Part shown: positions 37,142-49,982 of the stretch, one piece after another
Numbering within the stretch: the first letter of the stretch is position 1
How the letters are laid out: each line of letters opens with the position of its first letter
From: Epiperipatus broadwayi
Lineage: Eukaryota; Onychophora; Udeonychophora; Euonychophora; Peripatidae
Direction: 5' to 3'
Assembly: GCA_028023455.1 (NCBI GenBank)
Contig: JAQFVV010000020.1
Location: 9,843,092 to 9,907,091, forward strand
DNA length: 64,000 nucleotides
Notes under the pieces: generated by a model
What the model saw: the letters and a program-made list of their open reading frames with translations, nothing else
Database searches by the model: none
What the model was told of the DNA's origin: nothing
Made by a program: the position numbers and the translations under genes

Positions 37142-37641
37142 AAGTTAAGATTTTGTTTGATAGTATTCCATATTAAGAACATGCACTTGCTACAGAACAG
37201 TTTGTGTAGTTTGTTTATTTTTTTTTGTTAACTAATAATTGTTTACATTTGTTTATTCAGTATGAATGACTAATATTCTTGTGTGAACATTCTTTTCTAT
37301 CAACCATAGGAAACTTATACATAGTCAAAAGGGGTCCTCAAAGAAGATGGAACTACTATAGTTAGAATTAAACTATGAAGCTATTGCAAACAAGTTAAGA
37401 TTTTGTTTGATAGTATTCCATATTAAGAACATGCACTTGCTACAGAACAGTTTGTGTAGTTTGTTTATTTTTTTTTGTTAACTAATAATTGTTTACATTT
37501 GTTTATTCAGTATGAATGACTAATATTCTTGTGTGAACATTCTTTTCTATCAACCATAGGAAACTTATACATAGTCAAAAGGGGTCCTCAAAGAAGATGG
37601 AACTACTATAGTTAGAATTAAACTATGAAGCTATTGCAAAC
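37142..37641 (+). repeat. 250-bp tandem duplication, apparently identical copies
   Basis: Positions 37142-37391 and 37392-37641 look identical base for base, starting AAGTTAAGATTTTG and ending CTATTGCAAAC. The 5' LTR has one copy only. Identity inside an otherwise diverged LTR means either a very recent duplication or an assembly error. Confidence 0.95.
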
Positions 37642-37780
37642 AATGAATTAATAATTTTTCTTTTCATTATTCTTATCTACTTTGGTTTTATGTATATCTA
37701 CCATGGGAAGGATTGGAGTAATAAGCACCTTTAATTATTAATATGGCAGAGATACATACTTGACACCCATATATATATTA

Positions 37781-38048
37781 TAATGGTGCGGAAAAGTCTT
37801 AATGTATCTACACTATGAGGGCACCACTAGGCTACTTAGAACTAGAAAATTTATAAAGTAGGCAGATACATAAGTTTTAAAAAAAAATTTATTTTATATT
37901 TTATATATTTTGATTCAGATCATTAGCCTGTTGTCACTAGCTCAGTGGAACAGCAGAGATTTATATTTTATAAATTCTTATCTAAGAATATTTTTTAAAA
38001 AAGAATAAAATAAACCACTGCCAGTAATTAACACACAAACATTTATTT

Positions 38049-38090
<42 letters not shown>

Positions 38091-39961
38091 TAACATTATT
38101 ATTTTAGTATGATTACTTTAGCATTTAACATTATTTTTAACTTTTATTTTAGATTTTATTTTACATTTTAATTTTTATAAGTTCGCACAGATGGGTTTAT
38201 AAAAGTTTGTTTTATAATGTTGAGTATAGATCAGTTACATAGATTATACGGTTAAAAACATTTCAAAATAAACATAAACGATCAAAATATAAAATCATTG
38301 GTGGAATTGCAGAGAGAAATTTATAAGAAACCCAATAGCATTCATCATAAGATGCCCATTGACACCAATAATTTAAAAGACATCTGAATAAATTCATTTT
38401 AGATACTCACTGTAAGGTATCATTATTTACAGAATGTCTATATATTTTGATCAAATATGAAAAACAAAAATATAATTAACTGATAACGAATCCATGCAAG
38501 CATCTATATCCAACTTAAATTTAATGCATTTTTATTTGGAGTGTCGAGTATGAATAGATTACATAGATTTGCATTTGAAAAGAAAATATTCTATCCTTAT
38601 TTAACATTAGGCGAAAAGCTCATAGCTAAACCAACTTCAGTCCATCTGATATATCGATCTATTCAATGTAATATGAATATGACAACACGAAATATCATAC
38701 AGTCAGGAATGTACATCTGAGCAGCAGGGTTAAGAGAAGAAATTGACTCTCATCCAGATAGGAATACTATATCTATCTAATGAGAAGAGCAATAAAAAAA
38801 ACTCCATAGGAAAGGACTGCGATCATTTTTGCTGACTTACAATCGCATTCCATAGGCAAAAGGAGTTGTGCGGCGTATAATTAGATTCTGCACATAGCAA
38901 ACCTCATACAACATCTAATTACACCAATATATCCAATCCATTGACCCAATTCAACTATGAAACAAATAACCTAAGATTATCCTCCCCTAATAAAACTTTA
39001 CAAATCTATATAGCCATTCACGCCCAACTTAAGTTTAACATTTATATAAGCCATTTAAAAGAAGGGGGGGAATCAGAATAAAACTTAAAAAACAAAAATA
39101 AATGGAAATGATTTTAAAAAAAAAATACATCAAATAAAAAGAATTAATAAAAAATTTAGTTTGGTTAGATAGGATTCTATTTCTATAAATTAAATACTGG
39201 GAAAGTTTATATTTTAGAACTCTTAATGTTTTCAAATTAATATTCATTTAAGTTCATAACGTGCTTACAGTTTTAGAAATGTTCATTAGTTATATACTTC
39301 TTTATCCATTGCTTGCTGTTTGGAATCCAGCGTTAAATCCCCCGATGATCCTGTGGTCCTCAATATAAGAAAAGTGATGTTTTATTTTCTTTTTTGTTAT
39401 AACAACTGAAGGAATTGAAAGTGCGTCTTTCAATCCCTTCACCTCCAACTCTCCGACTTAACACATCTCCATCTTCCCTTAAACTTTCTTATTCAACACC
39501 TTATAGTAGCTTTCAGATCCAGTGGACATTACATCATCGATGATGATGATCCTTCCATTGAGGTCCAATTTTCCGATGGATTTCTTTCATTGGCTATTAG
39601 TTTCTATTGTTTTGCTATCTGACCATTGCTTATACATTTAAATGCCCAAGGGCTAGTTCACTTGGACTAATTAAAATAATCATTTCCATTTTTCAATAAC
39701 ATTAATTAATTTGTTTTGTACAAACTTAGATATATTTTTATCTTTAAATCTTTACTGAAAATTTAGTTTTAAAATACTTTTTCTTTAATAAAGTTTTCGT
39801 TTAATAATTTTTTTCATCTGTGCGATTTTATATATATGAGTTTAAGTTAGAATTAATTTTCAATTTTTAAATCTTAAAAAAGAAGTTTTTATTTGCGAAC
39901 TTTTATTTTTTTCATGTTTAATAATAAAAAAAATAATGTAATGGCGTATGTGCCCATTACA
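37781..39961. mobile_element. About 2.2-kb insertion nested in the 3' LTR
   Basis: The 5' LTR shows the uninterrupted sequence, so these bases are an insertion. Candidate target duplication: ATATATATTA at 37771-37780 against ATATATATTTA from 39962, ambiguous in TA-rich DNA. The ends share only TAATGG in inverted order (TAATGGTGC and GCCCATTA). An internal inverted pair with CGCACAGATG lies near 38183 and 39818. It contains a (TA)n microsatellite and no recognisable ORF. The class is unknown. Confidence 0.65.
38052..38085. repeat. (TA)n microsatellite
   Basis: An uninterrupted AT dinucleotide run of about 33 bp. Confidence 0.95.
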
Positions 39962-40959
39962 ATATATATTTATATATATATATATTGTTAAAGCAGTTTT
40001 TGAATTTTTATTTTGTTGGTCAATAAACATTGTTAACTTGATTTTCATTAAATGGTTTCTAGTTTGCCAATGTTATTTATCCATTCATTCATCAATTCAT
40101 AACCATATCCATATGTATTTACACACCTAATTTCTGTTACATCATAACATAATAGCATGGTTAGATGAGTCCACTCAATTGGAACCTATATAGAGATATT
40201 TTAATTGCTATCTAAGGTAAATTCACCCCTGAAGAGAGCTGAGTGCAATATTCTCCCTGGGTTTGAATTCTGAGGTGTGGTGGAATCCAAAACAGGAGTG
40301 AAGTATGGATGAACTAGCCTAATTTGTGTATAAACTTAGAGCTAGCCCATTGGAAGTAGGCATCCGAAGACCTCAGGTCCGACCATAGTTATATGTGCTA
40401 CCCCTCTTCTGATGGAAAACTCAGACCATCAGAGCATATATATAAAATTTACTTAATATAATTGAAAGGCGAATATTTAAATTCCCTCTAAAGTTTATAT
40501 ATGAGATAATAAAATTAAAATTGAAAGAAAAATCTTCAGGGATAGAATTGTGTGGCATAAAGCTAGTGGATATCTATCTTTCCATTCATAGTAATGTGAA
40601 TATCCCTACTTAACATATTGTTTACAAGCAAGTAAAAAAGAGGACAGAAATGTTGTAAGCAGCAAGCACTCATAAATTAATATAACTATTCTAACTCTAA
40701 AAATAAAAAAATATTAAAAAAAAAAACTAAGTCCACATGTAGTAGTGCTACCTTGTAATTTCATATCCAGAAAACTTTTTTTTTTCTGAAAACTTCACCA
40801 TTAAGTTTAATTGTAGCTCCACTATAACATATTCTATTTTCTGCCATAATTTAACAATGAAAATAAAAGGCATTGCATTTTTTTAGAATATTTTTGAGAT
40901 AATCTTTGTAATATAAATTAGATCTACCTCATTCTCAAGTTCACGATAAAATATTATTA

Positions 40960-41800
40960 AGAAAGCCTGCATTGTTCATTTATTTTACATGTTCAATCTA
41001 ATGAGGATGTGTTATATAATAATGGATTCCAGCAAGTTGAAATACATACTTATTAATTTTTCGATCTTCCCATTATATTTTAAAAATTTTGGAAGCATCC
41101 TTAAATAAAACTTTTCTAATGCCTTTATGTTATATCATTGGAATGTCCAATTCTGATTTCCATATAATAAGATTAATTCCATACTGCCAATTTAGTTGCA
41201 GTAATTATTTCCCTATAATGAAATGTCAAGATTTTTACTTTATTCAACACAGCATAGCACACTGAATTTTGTCTTGCATCCTAAAGTCTAAACTCACTTT
41301 TCTAGTTTTTAAATTACCACAATATTTAAACTGGTTTACATTTTTAAGTTGATAACCATCCAAGCTAAAATATGTTGAAAAATTTTTTTCCGTCACTGTC
41401 TGATAAAAAAAAAAGACTAATCATTAATTATTAAATCAATGTCTTAATATATTGCATTAAAAATGAAGTATAATCAGATCATTTTTTTTCAACAGGCAAA
41501 AATAGTACAATCGTTAGTTACTGTGTTGTAAATGCAGAATCCAAGATGAAGTTTTTGTTTTCACTTTTAAGTTAAATTTGAGTGAAAAATTCTATCAACA
41601 AGCCTGTATCACATTTCTTTGATTCATTAACCCATCTATAAATAACTTGAAAGACCATTATCATGAAAATCAAAAATAATGTTGGAGCAAGTATATGTCC
41701 TTGTTTACCACCAGTTTTCATTTCAAATATCTGATTATTCACTGCAATAACACTTCTTTCATTTTATTATGTAAAAGCCACATAATATAAATAAAAATAT
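40960..41800 (-). pseudogene. Decayed LINE RT fragment (RTE/SR2-like)
   Basis: On the minus strand: RSVIAVNNQIFEMKTGGKQ followed by GHILAPTLFLIF at about 41690-41760 matches RT motif B (GVKQGCVLAPTLF). A decayed YADD region follows, then FSLDGYQLKNVNQFKYCGNL near 41310-41390, which matches the V-KF-YLGS strand. ASKIFKI-WEDRKINKYVF near 41045-41100 matches the RW-D-I-----VL block of the same family. The same family is seen at 17.6-19.2 kb. Stops and frameshifts are many. Endonuclease and RT fingers are absent. Confidence 0.65.
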
Positions 41801-42458
41801 ATTGACATAGGAAATGGATCAGATCAGATATGAGAATTCAGATGAAAACTGAAAAATATCTAATTGGATAGCAATCAGTACAACTGTGATCAATCACAGT
41901 TTTAAATACAATTATCACCAAATGAGTAGAGCAACTTTTTATTTACGTATTGAAATTGTAAGGGTTGTGGAAGCATAAAAAGTAATTATATAAATTTCAT
42001 CTGTAAAAAAAGTCAGTTATTTTCCTTACATTCTTGGATAGTGAATAAATAATTTGTGTCCTCTAGAAAAAAAACAGGAAACTATACATAGATGATCAAT
42101 GATTTTAATTTCTGCTGAGAGATGTAAATAGTTTTAATGTTAAGGGAATTGTAAAATATTATATATGTGTGATGAAAAATTTAGTGGATACTTGTTGGTA
42201 GTTTCAGAATGGGAAGTTTTAGAGCAGTGTTTTATTTAGTGATACTAAATTGCTTTTCTGGAATCAAAGTTTAAAATAAAAAAATGAGGATAGGAAAGCC
42301 TTTGGCTTAAGAAAATAAATTTCTGACATATTTTTCCCAGTGAAAAATTCATGTATTTCATGTAACAAATAAGTATGAATACATAATGAGGATAATTTAC
42401 AAGTCAGACCTCAATGAATCATTTTATAATAAACCTGTATATAATGTTTTTGTTAAGT

Positions 42459-42487
42459 CAATCTATTTTATCTGATAAAATAGATTG
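42459..42487. repeat. Perfect palindrome, 14-bp arms
   Basis: CAATCTATTTTATC and its complement lie back to back with almost no loop, a cruciform-prone site. Function unknown. Confidence 0.85.
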
Positions 42488-42493
42488 GCATTA

Positions 42494-42955
42494 ATATAAC
42501 AAAAAGATAGGCATTATTTATAGTTTAAAAAAAAGATTCTTAGAAGGATCTGTCTTGTAAATTATTTTAGTTGCATATTCAGACTTGTTTGTCCCTGACT
42601 AAAGAGATTATGGAGGTATTTATTATATCTATAAAGATATTACACATGGGAAAGAGAAAGGTGAATAACTCCATATGTATGTAAAATGAATAAAAAATCA
42701 GATATATTAATATTTAACTGAGGTTTAAAGTTTATATATGTGCTAGAGATAATCTTTAGTTTCGAAAATGATTAGTAATAATCATTATTGTATTTATCTG
42801 AAATGGATGGCGTCAAAGTTGTGTGGAGGAAGTTTGACAATGGTAAATAAAAATGTAATAATATAACAAAAAGGGAAATGTTATTTTCTGATTATTTTAA
42901 AATGATTCTTTGAAGATCTGGTTTATAAATTATCTTAATTACATATCCATATTTG
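42494..42955 (+). repeat. Diverged direct repeat pair
   Basis: About 100 bp at 42494-42590 (TAATATAACAAAAAG, then GATTCTTAGAAGGATCTG) resemble 42857-42955 (TAATATAACAAAAAGGGAAA, then GATTCTTTGAAGATCTGG) in the same orientation, about 363 bp apart. Confidence 0.6.
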
Positions 42956-43689
42956 TTTTGTGAAATAGATTAATATTCTTAATAGTATATATTGGATCAG
43001 CTATAAGTACACATTAAAATCGTATTTTTTTTCAGTAAAAGTCTACATGTTTTGGGCTTCTATCTTAGAGCTCAACATATAAAGATTCTTAACCAGTTAT
43101 GGAAATTAGCAAGAAAGATTTTGGAAAAAAATATGGTATAATCTATCACTTAAGATTGTCATTTGTTTTAGATTAAAGATTGATTACACTAGAATGACTA
43201 GAAGATGATTTTTCTGTTTGGTTGTGCATTTCATCCATTTCATTTAATATCCTAATTGGGTTTTGCATTTTTCTTTCTAATGATTGGTAAATGAAGATTA
43301 GACTCACATCAAATCAAATGACAAAATGTTAATTTTTTTAAAAATATATAAAACTTCAGTGAAGATTATTTCAAAGACAGTTGCTTTTAGGAAAATTCAA
43401 ATTAATGTTTCTGTATACAAAAGATTATGTTTGAAAATTTCAACTAAATAGTAAAATGAATGCATAATGACCAGATAATGATATGAATTTCAAAAGCAGG
43501 GTAATAAAAAATGAACTTTTTATATTCTTCTGAAGACAAAATAAGTTCAATAGGAGAGAAATTAAATTTGAGATAGAAAAGAAAAGGGAAATAAAAAAAG
43601 TTCTGCATCTTACGAGATCTTAGAAATTATATATATATGTATATATTAAATAGGATATAGTTTTTAGATATATATGTAATTTAGGCAAA

Positions 43690-43850
43690 AGAAAACTATC
43701 TTTCACACATGCTCTATGAATAGTCAGCACTCCATGTCAATAAATGTTTTAAAAATATGGGTGCTTGCACACATTTTAAAAACATTTATTGGTGTGGAGT
43801 GATTACTATTCATAGTGCATGTGTGAAAGGTAGTTTTCTATCATCTAGGT
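43690..43850. repeat. Hairpin MITE
   Basis: Arms of about 70 bp: AGAAAACTATCTTTCACACA onward at the left, and the complement ending GTGTGAAAGGTAGTTTTCT at the right. The loop is only about 15-20 bases. Target duplication not resolved. Confidence 0.8.
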
Positions 43851-44229
43851 ATATAATAGTCAAAAGAAAATAATACTGTGCTGGAGAGGAAATACTACAA
43901 GTTTGATGTTTTTTTAACATTTTTTGCAGCTACACATAATTTGATTGGATGCTCCCAGGCTTTTTCAGAACCAGAAAGATTATTCATATGGAGTTTAAAC
44001 CTCAATCCTCTTATAAAAATATACTTATACTTCATGTTTCTATGGTAGAGTGCCACCATAGTCTATATCAATGCTGAAAATAAAATAATAATAAAATAAT
44101 TTAACCATTATCTTACAGATATCTCTCCTAATTCTTTTTTACACACTTCTTCCATTTTATTCCATACTATCACACAGTATAAATTATTCGGTTTAGGTCA
44201 GGTTATTACTAATCTCTTTAATTTATACA

Positions 44230-44332
44230 CTGAATAAAACTACCATTAGAAGAAACTGGTCTGGGGTTGGGGATATTCTGCAAAGCTTGTTAAGAGCTTA
44301 TTTGTGAACTCTATATATAACTTACTTATATA
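44230..44332 (+). repeat. Dispersed repeat, copy 2
   Basis: Matches 22085-22185 around CAAAGCTTGTTAAGAGCTT, same orientation. Confidence 0.75.
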
Positions 44333-44351
44333 TATATATAGTTATTATATA

Positions 44352-45215
44352 CACCTGGGTCTCTTTTTACGCGAACATATTTAACACGATTTTGAAGTTA
44401 CGTGATGCGTGTTTCACCGGAAGTCGATTTCCGATAATACGCTATTATTTTAAATAATAAATTTCGCGCACTTATGTTATATTGAAAGTAATAGCACGTT
44501 ATTGGAATTCGACTTTCATCTTAGTAATTTCAATATTTTCAATGCTTTATAATAGTAAGATTTTATGCAATAATGAAATTAAAATCATGATTTCCACATT
44601 TTATGTATACACATATTAAATTTTACAAGATTATAATGTAAATTTGTTCAAACATTGTGCATGTTAATTTTGCATTTTAAATCACATTCTGTTTTTGCTT
44701 TTTAAAAAAGAACGTAATCAATTATTATTTTCTTATTAATGACACTAATCATTAATGTGCTCTTAAATTCCAACAAGAGCTAAATGGTTGTATGTCTGGA
44801 TATTGCGAGCTTCGTAAACAATTAATAAAATCATCATCTCAAAGATTAATTACGTTGTCACCAGAAAATCATAATAATTAAAACGTGTATAAAAAAATGT
44901 AAATTACTATACTGTAAAGTATGCATAAAAATATATTATTTTGAATAAAATTAAATATTATAGTTAAAAAAAGTTTGTCTTGTATCAGTTTTTTTCAAAT
45001 TTGAAATTTTTTATTAGCCATATTTTATTTCCTTATATTTTTTTTTGCGTGAATTTTAACATAATTTTACGTTGGTGCTTTGCTTTTACGCGACTTTTGA
45101 AAAATCACAGACCGCATCCCCCCTTTTTCAATGTAAGTTACATTAATTTTTGCGCGATTTCGTTTGCGCATGTTTTCTGAGGAACCTATGTATCACGTAA
45201 AACGAGACCCAGGTG
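44352..45215. mobile_element. 864-bp non-autonomous DNA transposon with TIRs
   Basis: Terminal inverted repeats CACCTGGGTCTCTTTTTACG and CGTAAAACGAGACCCAGGTG differ at one or two positions. TATA lies directly outside both ends (44348-44351 and 45216-45219), so the target duplication is TATA or TA. The interior has several TACGCGA/GCGCGA motifs, unusual CpG content for this window. No transposase is encoded; the 66-codon frame at 44980 is not recognisable. The superfamily is not certain; a TA duplication would suit Tc1/mariner. Confidence 0.8.
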
Positions 45216-45224
45216 TATATGATG

Positions 45225-48200
45225 TAAAATCATAGCTAATTTAATATTAATAAAAGAATGTAAACATCTTTATTTAAACAATTTATTAAGAAATGGATTA
45301 TAAACATAAATAAACTTTACTTAACTTCCTTATTCTACATTATACTTAATAACCCCATGTTCGTAGAATTATCAATGATTCTCTTATGTACTTATACATA
45401 TAATGGCATGGATATATGTGTGTTTGCATTTAAACAAAGATTGTAAAAAAAACCGTAAGTAATCAAACTACTAATTAACATAATAGTCATACATAATTTC
45501 AATTGTATTGCATGCTATCTACATCTATTTTCTAATGAATGTAAAGAAAAATATCAAAAGAATTTATTAATAATCATTTAATTACACATATATTTATATA
45601 AACAATCACATATGTAATAACTGTAGATTTTAATTCACCATCTGTAAAACATATTTAAATATTAAATCACATTTCATTCATTCATATTTTAATATAATGT
45701 AATGTTGAAAAAAAAGTTTATCAGAAATATATTATTTCAGACAAGATATATTTCAATTGTTTACTAAATTTGAATTCAACAAATATATAGATCTCACATA
45801 ATTGCCAAAATATAATAATAATAAAATGGTATATAAGCATACAAATATAAATTATATAAATGAAAGTTATGCATGGTGTCATTACTTCAGGACTTAAAGT
45901 ATATGTATTTAGAAAAATCTTGATAAACTTATAACTACAAATGTAAGAAGTATTCATAATATCTGACATTAACTATGTAAGATTTATTATGCACTACTAG
46001 CTTACTTATCAAATAAATATAAGAAATGGATTTCCTGGTAAATTCATCTTAGGACAATATATGGAAAAAATCTATCTAGCATTTGTTGCACTAATATGGA
46101 GGTTTCCACTACTCTCTCTCTCTCTCTCTCTCTCTATTGCTACTTACTGAAGAAGGATAAAATATATACATTTTAATAACATTAAAACTGCTTGACATTT
46201 AATCATAATCTAATCTTATTTAATTTTGAAATATTTTTCAATATTATGCACCGTAAACATATTAGTATCATTTATTTACATGTAGGTAATCCATGAAAAT
46301 TCTAACCACAACTTTCAATGTTAATTTCTCTATGAGTATCACTCTATATATTATTTTTATATCCAAAGACTAAATAGAATCAAAACTAAATATACATGTA
46401 TCTGTATATTTTTAAATCAAACATAAAAAACTTCATGAAGCTGAGATATTCGTTATAATTTGTTTCAAACCACAATTATGAATATCAACATTATGTACAA
46501 AACTCATGTTTTGTGCTAAGCTTTAATATTGTTTATTAAATTGCCAATTGTAGTTAATTTTCATCACATATATATATATATAAATAACACAGATGCTTTT
46601 CTTACATTTATGACATGCATATATAAATTAAAATAACATTATGAACAAAAGTTAAATAATAATAATTCAGTTATTAAACATAAATTAAGAAGCACATTTA
46701 CGTGTTTTTTTGATGTGTTATCACTCTTCGATATTTGTTCAAAAAATAAAAATATTAAAAACTTTTTGCACTGTACCTTTACTTTTTTTTTTACATAAAA
46801 TGACTTGCAAAGAATCATAATTAATCTTCAATAACTTTTTTTTCTATAAAAATCTTTAACGGCAAATTTATTAACAATAATAGCTTTTCTATTTGTTTTG
46901 ATGTTTTTAAGTCTGCATCAACTTCAGAATTTATACAGTCATCTACTTTCCATTAGTCATATCTTATTCTGGATTAAACTCTTCAACCGTTAACATATTC
47001 CTGGCATACTGAATGTGACAATATGTCTCCAATGATGGGGGTTAGTGTTATTTGACTTTAATTCTCTCTTTTGCAATTCATTTGCAGCAAAAACTGGAAC
47101 TAATTATTTTTTTAATTTTAAAAAATCTCAAAATGTCTTTATGAATTTGATAAATTTATTTACAAATGAGCCAATATTCTGTCTACAACATTACTTATTA
47201 GTAGTTTCTTGTTCTTTCTGCAAAAGAACACTAGTGAAAGATTTAAAATATTATTATTCATTATTTGATAATTGAAAATGTACATTTTTCATAATTTATT
47301 TTCATATTTGTGATTATTTTGTGGATTGTTTGCATTATATTTATTGCTAAGAAAAATAATGTAATTAGATTTAGATTTTATTTGAAAATATTTACTCTTT
47401 AAAGAAGATACAATTTAGTAATCTTTCAAGATGTCTGGGCAATAATTTATTTTGGCTGTACAAACTAAGTTAAAACAAAAAATTGAGTTTTTAACTTAAT
47501 ATTTTTATGAGCAATGCAGGTTAACTATTCAATAATAAAAAATATTGTTCTTTATAAATCTTATCATATGTTTCAGGGTTTTTTTTCCAAAATTGAAATA
47601 ATATTTTTCAGAGTAATTTTCATTTGTAAACATATATTTCTAACAAATAATTCAAAAATTTAAAAAATATAATACAAAACCAAGGAATATTTGATCAAAT
47701 AAAGTTGGAAATTTATTCAAACCTGCCACTAGAGGTTGTCAAAAAATATCAACTATTGAAGAATTAATTTTTCTGATATGATAGTAAGAATGTTTTAGTT
47801 ATTTTAATTACTTATTTTACTAAATTTTGAGTATTAATGATTTTATTTTTTTATATATTTTTTATAGTTTGTGGCTGAAGTAATGCATATTGATGTAGCA
47901 TAAATTGTGGCTACACTATATTTATAATTTTGTTATACATTTTGTTTTAAACATGTTCTTGATTCTAATATCAAAAACAAATTTTGTATGATTTGACTTC
48001 TCAAGCAAAAATAACAATATCAACAAAGAATAAGAAAATAACAGTGCACTGAAATATATGAATGCCTGTAAAAGTTTATGATTAGCTGCTGGTTCTTTCT
48101 TTTAGGATTGAAATCTTGATAGATAATAATGTCAAAGTTCATTAACTAATCTTGCTTTTAAATTGCAATTATTGTTTATGAATCTACATTAAATTATAAA

Positions 48201-48280
48201 AAAGTTCAACTTTCTTGACTAACTGATTTAGACATTGACGGTATGACAAATAGTTTGCTTAATGTGGCATATACATGATT
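45225..48280. other. Non-coding AT-rich gap
   Basis: No gene recognised. Contains the (CT)n run at 46112-46135 and low-complexity frames (45721-45969, 47045-47275) that I do not consider coding. Confidence 0.5.
46112..46135. repeat. (CT)n microsatellite
   Basis: Uninterrupted CT dinucleotides, 24 bp. Confidence 0.95.
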
Positions 48281-48286
48281 TTGGAT

Positions 48287-48506
48287 ACATTCAAATATCA
48301 GCCTTTCAAGCTACTTGTGCATACGCTTTTGCGAGTGTTATAATAATAAATGAATACTTTCCTCTCCAATACAAGATATAGTATTTATGCAGGAATAAAA
48401 TGAATCCACTTATTCCTACAACTCAAATGCTTATATATGAGCAAATCTGAAGTACTGGCAAGGAAAGCGTGAAGATGGAACAGTCACTTTAAATTACTAT
48501 ATACGA
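48287..48506 (+). repeat. CATTCAAATATCAGCC repeat, copy 2
   Basis: Head and body match 27896 and 61841. The tail (CTGAAGTACTGGCAAGG through AAATTACTATATA) is shared only with the 61841 copy. TA precedes the head. Confidence 0.8.
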
Positions 48507-49088
48507 TGTCTGAATGAATGACGTCGGTGAAATTGTCTAGAATTTACTAAACATCACTCTAACTGAAACTTAATCATATGTAAATAAGCATTTACTTTTA
48601 TATAGCACATGACTTTGGATAGACCGGGAAGTGTGATAATTTTGATTGAAAATGATATCACCACTAGGAAGAATTTTTTCAGCTCCAATTCATTTTTAAA
48701 CAAAAATAATGATGAGCTCTTTAAATGGTATTTGCATTTATATTCTTTTGAAGAAAATGAATGGATCTAACTTGTTCTTTCTACTAGTAATTGATGATAA
48801 ATTCATATTCCATTTTATTTAACAAAATATTAAACTATAATCTCTTGCAGTACAGAGAGGTTAATATATTTTTAGCAAAAAATTGTTGTTAAAAAAACAA
48901 TTAAATTCTTTTATTCAACTTTAAAAGCTTACTCTATTCGAAATAAGAAAGAAAAAAGGCAGATTCATTAGCTTTTTTAAACTCTTTGTTCTTATGTTAA
49001 CATATCTCCAAAAATAGGATGTTTTATTTAACTTTATTTAAATAAATAAGGTTAAAGCCTTATATGTATTTATGTGTTGACCATGTGC

Positions 49089-49982
49089 TTAATAATAATT
49101 AATGCTTAACTTTATATAAAAAATCTTTTGTATAAAGATATCATCATCATCATCATCAACCATTATCAATCCACTGCAGGATGAAGGTCTCTCCAAGTTT
49201 AATCCATCTTCTCCGATCTTTAGCTTCTCTTTTCCACAACACCCTGCACATGTTCTTATTTCATCCATCCATCTCACATGTGGTCTCTTTCTGGGTCTTT
49301 TACAATCTCTTGGAATCCAGTTTAAAATTTCAATTGTCCATCTATTATCATTTCTTCTAGCAATATGTCCAGCCCAACTCCATTTCAATCTTATAATTTT
49401 TTCAATAAGGTCAGTAACACCTGTTTGTTGTCTTACCCATACATTGCGTTTTCGATCTCTTCTTGTTACTCCCAACATACATCTCTCCATACTCCTTTGA
49501 GTGGTCTGAAGTCTCTGTATTGCTCTTCTATTAAGTGTCCAAGTCTCAGATCCATGAGTAAGAACTGGTAAAACACATTTGTTAAAAACCATTCTTTTCA
49601 AACACATAGGCATATTTCCTTTTAGTATCAAGTTATTTCTACCAAAAGCACTCCAACCAAGTTTAATTCTATGATTAATTTCCTCCATTATGTTTCCATC
49701 TGGATTAATAATATGACCAAGGTATTTGTAACTGTTAACTTTTTCTAATTCTTCATAATCAATCTTTATTTTCATATTTTGAGCAAATCGATTAAACATT
49801 ACTTTAGTCTTTTTAACATTTATCTTTAGTCCTACTTTTATACTTTTATCTGCTAACTCCTGCAACATTTCCTGCAGCTCTGAAGCATTATTTGCAAAAA
49901 CAACTACATCATCTGCAAAATCTAAATGACTTAAATACTCTCCATTTACTTTCATTCCTTTAGTTTCCCATTTAATCCACAA
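49089..49982 (-). pseudogene. RTE LINE: RT palm end and C-terminal domain
   Basis: A 297-codon frame on the minus strand. LDFADDVVVFAN near residues 21-32 is the catalytic FADD box. GLKINVKKTKVM follows, then VNSYKYLGHIINPDG (the YLG strand). The thumb and C-terminal region contain LPVLTHGSETWTLNRR, then WAGHIARRNDNRW and KRPHVRWMDEIR, typical of RTE. The last residues (MVDDDDDD) are translation of the TGA-repeat tail, so the true stop of the source element may lie earlier. The start is not real; the frame joins the preceding one by a frameshift. Confidence 0.9.

Larger units (their letters stand above)
30622..40431 (+). mobile_element. Degenerate Ty3/gypsy LTR retrotransposon with nested changes
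   Basis: Order: 5' LTR (30622-33028), internal region (33029-35791) and 3' LTR (35792-40431). A purine-rich tract (AAAGATAGGGAAG) just before 35792 fits the polypurine tract. The internal region is only about 2.8 kb: a gag relic runs almost straight into the RT tail and RNase H, so protease and most of RT were deleted. No clean target duplication is visible in the TA-rich flanks; both sides contain CATATATAT. The 3' LTR later received a 250-bp tandem duplication and a roughly 2.2-kb insertion. Confidence 0.85.
35792..40431 (+). repeat. 3' LTR of the gypsy element, interrupted
   Basis: It begins TGTCAGGGTAG and ends CAGACCATCA. Similarity with the 5' LTR runs to about 37780, stops, and resumes at about 39985 (TTTTTGAATTTTTATTTTG). 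The intervening sequence is a later insertion. A 250-bp block inside is duplicated in tandem and absent as a pair from the 5' LTR. Confidence 0.85.

Noticed and set aside
38160-39905. Inner foldback transposon inside the 3' LTR insertion
   Set aside because: Only about 10 bp (CGCACAGATG) pair convincingly; too short to call a separate element.
40520-40900. Possible extension of the 41-kb LINE relic
   Set aside because: No readable RT or C-terminal motif below about 40960.
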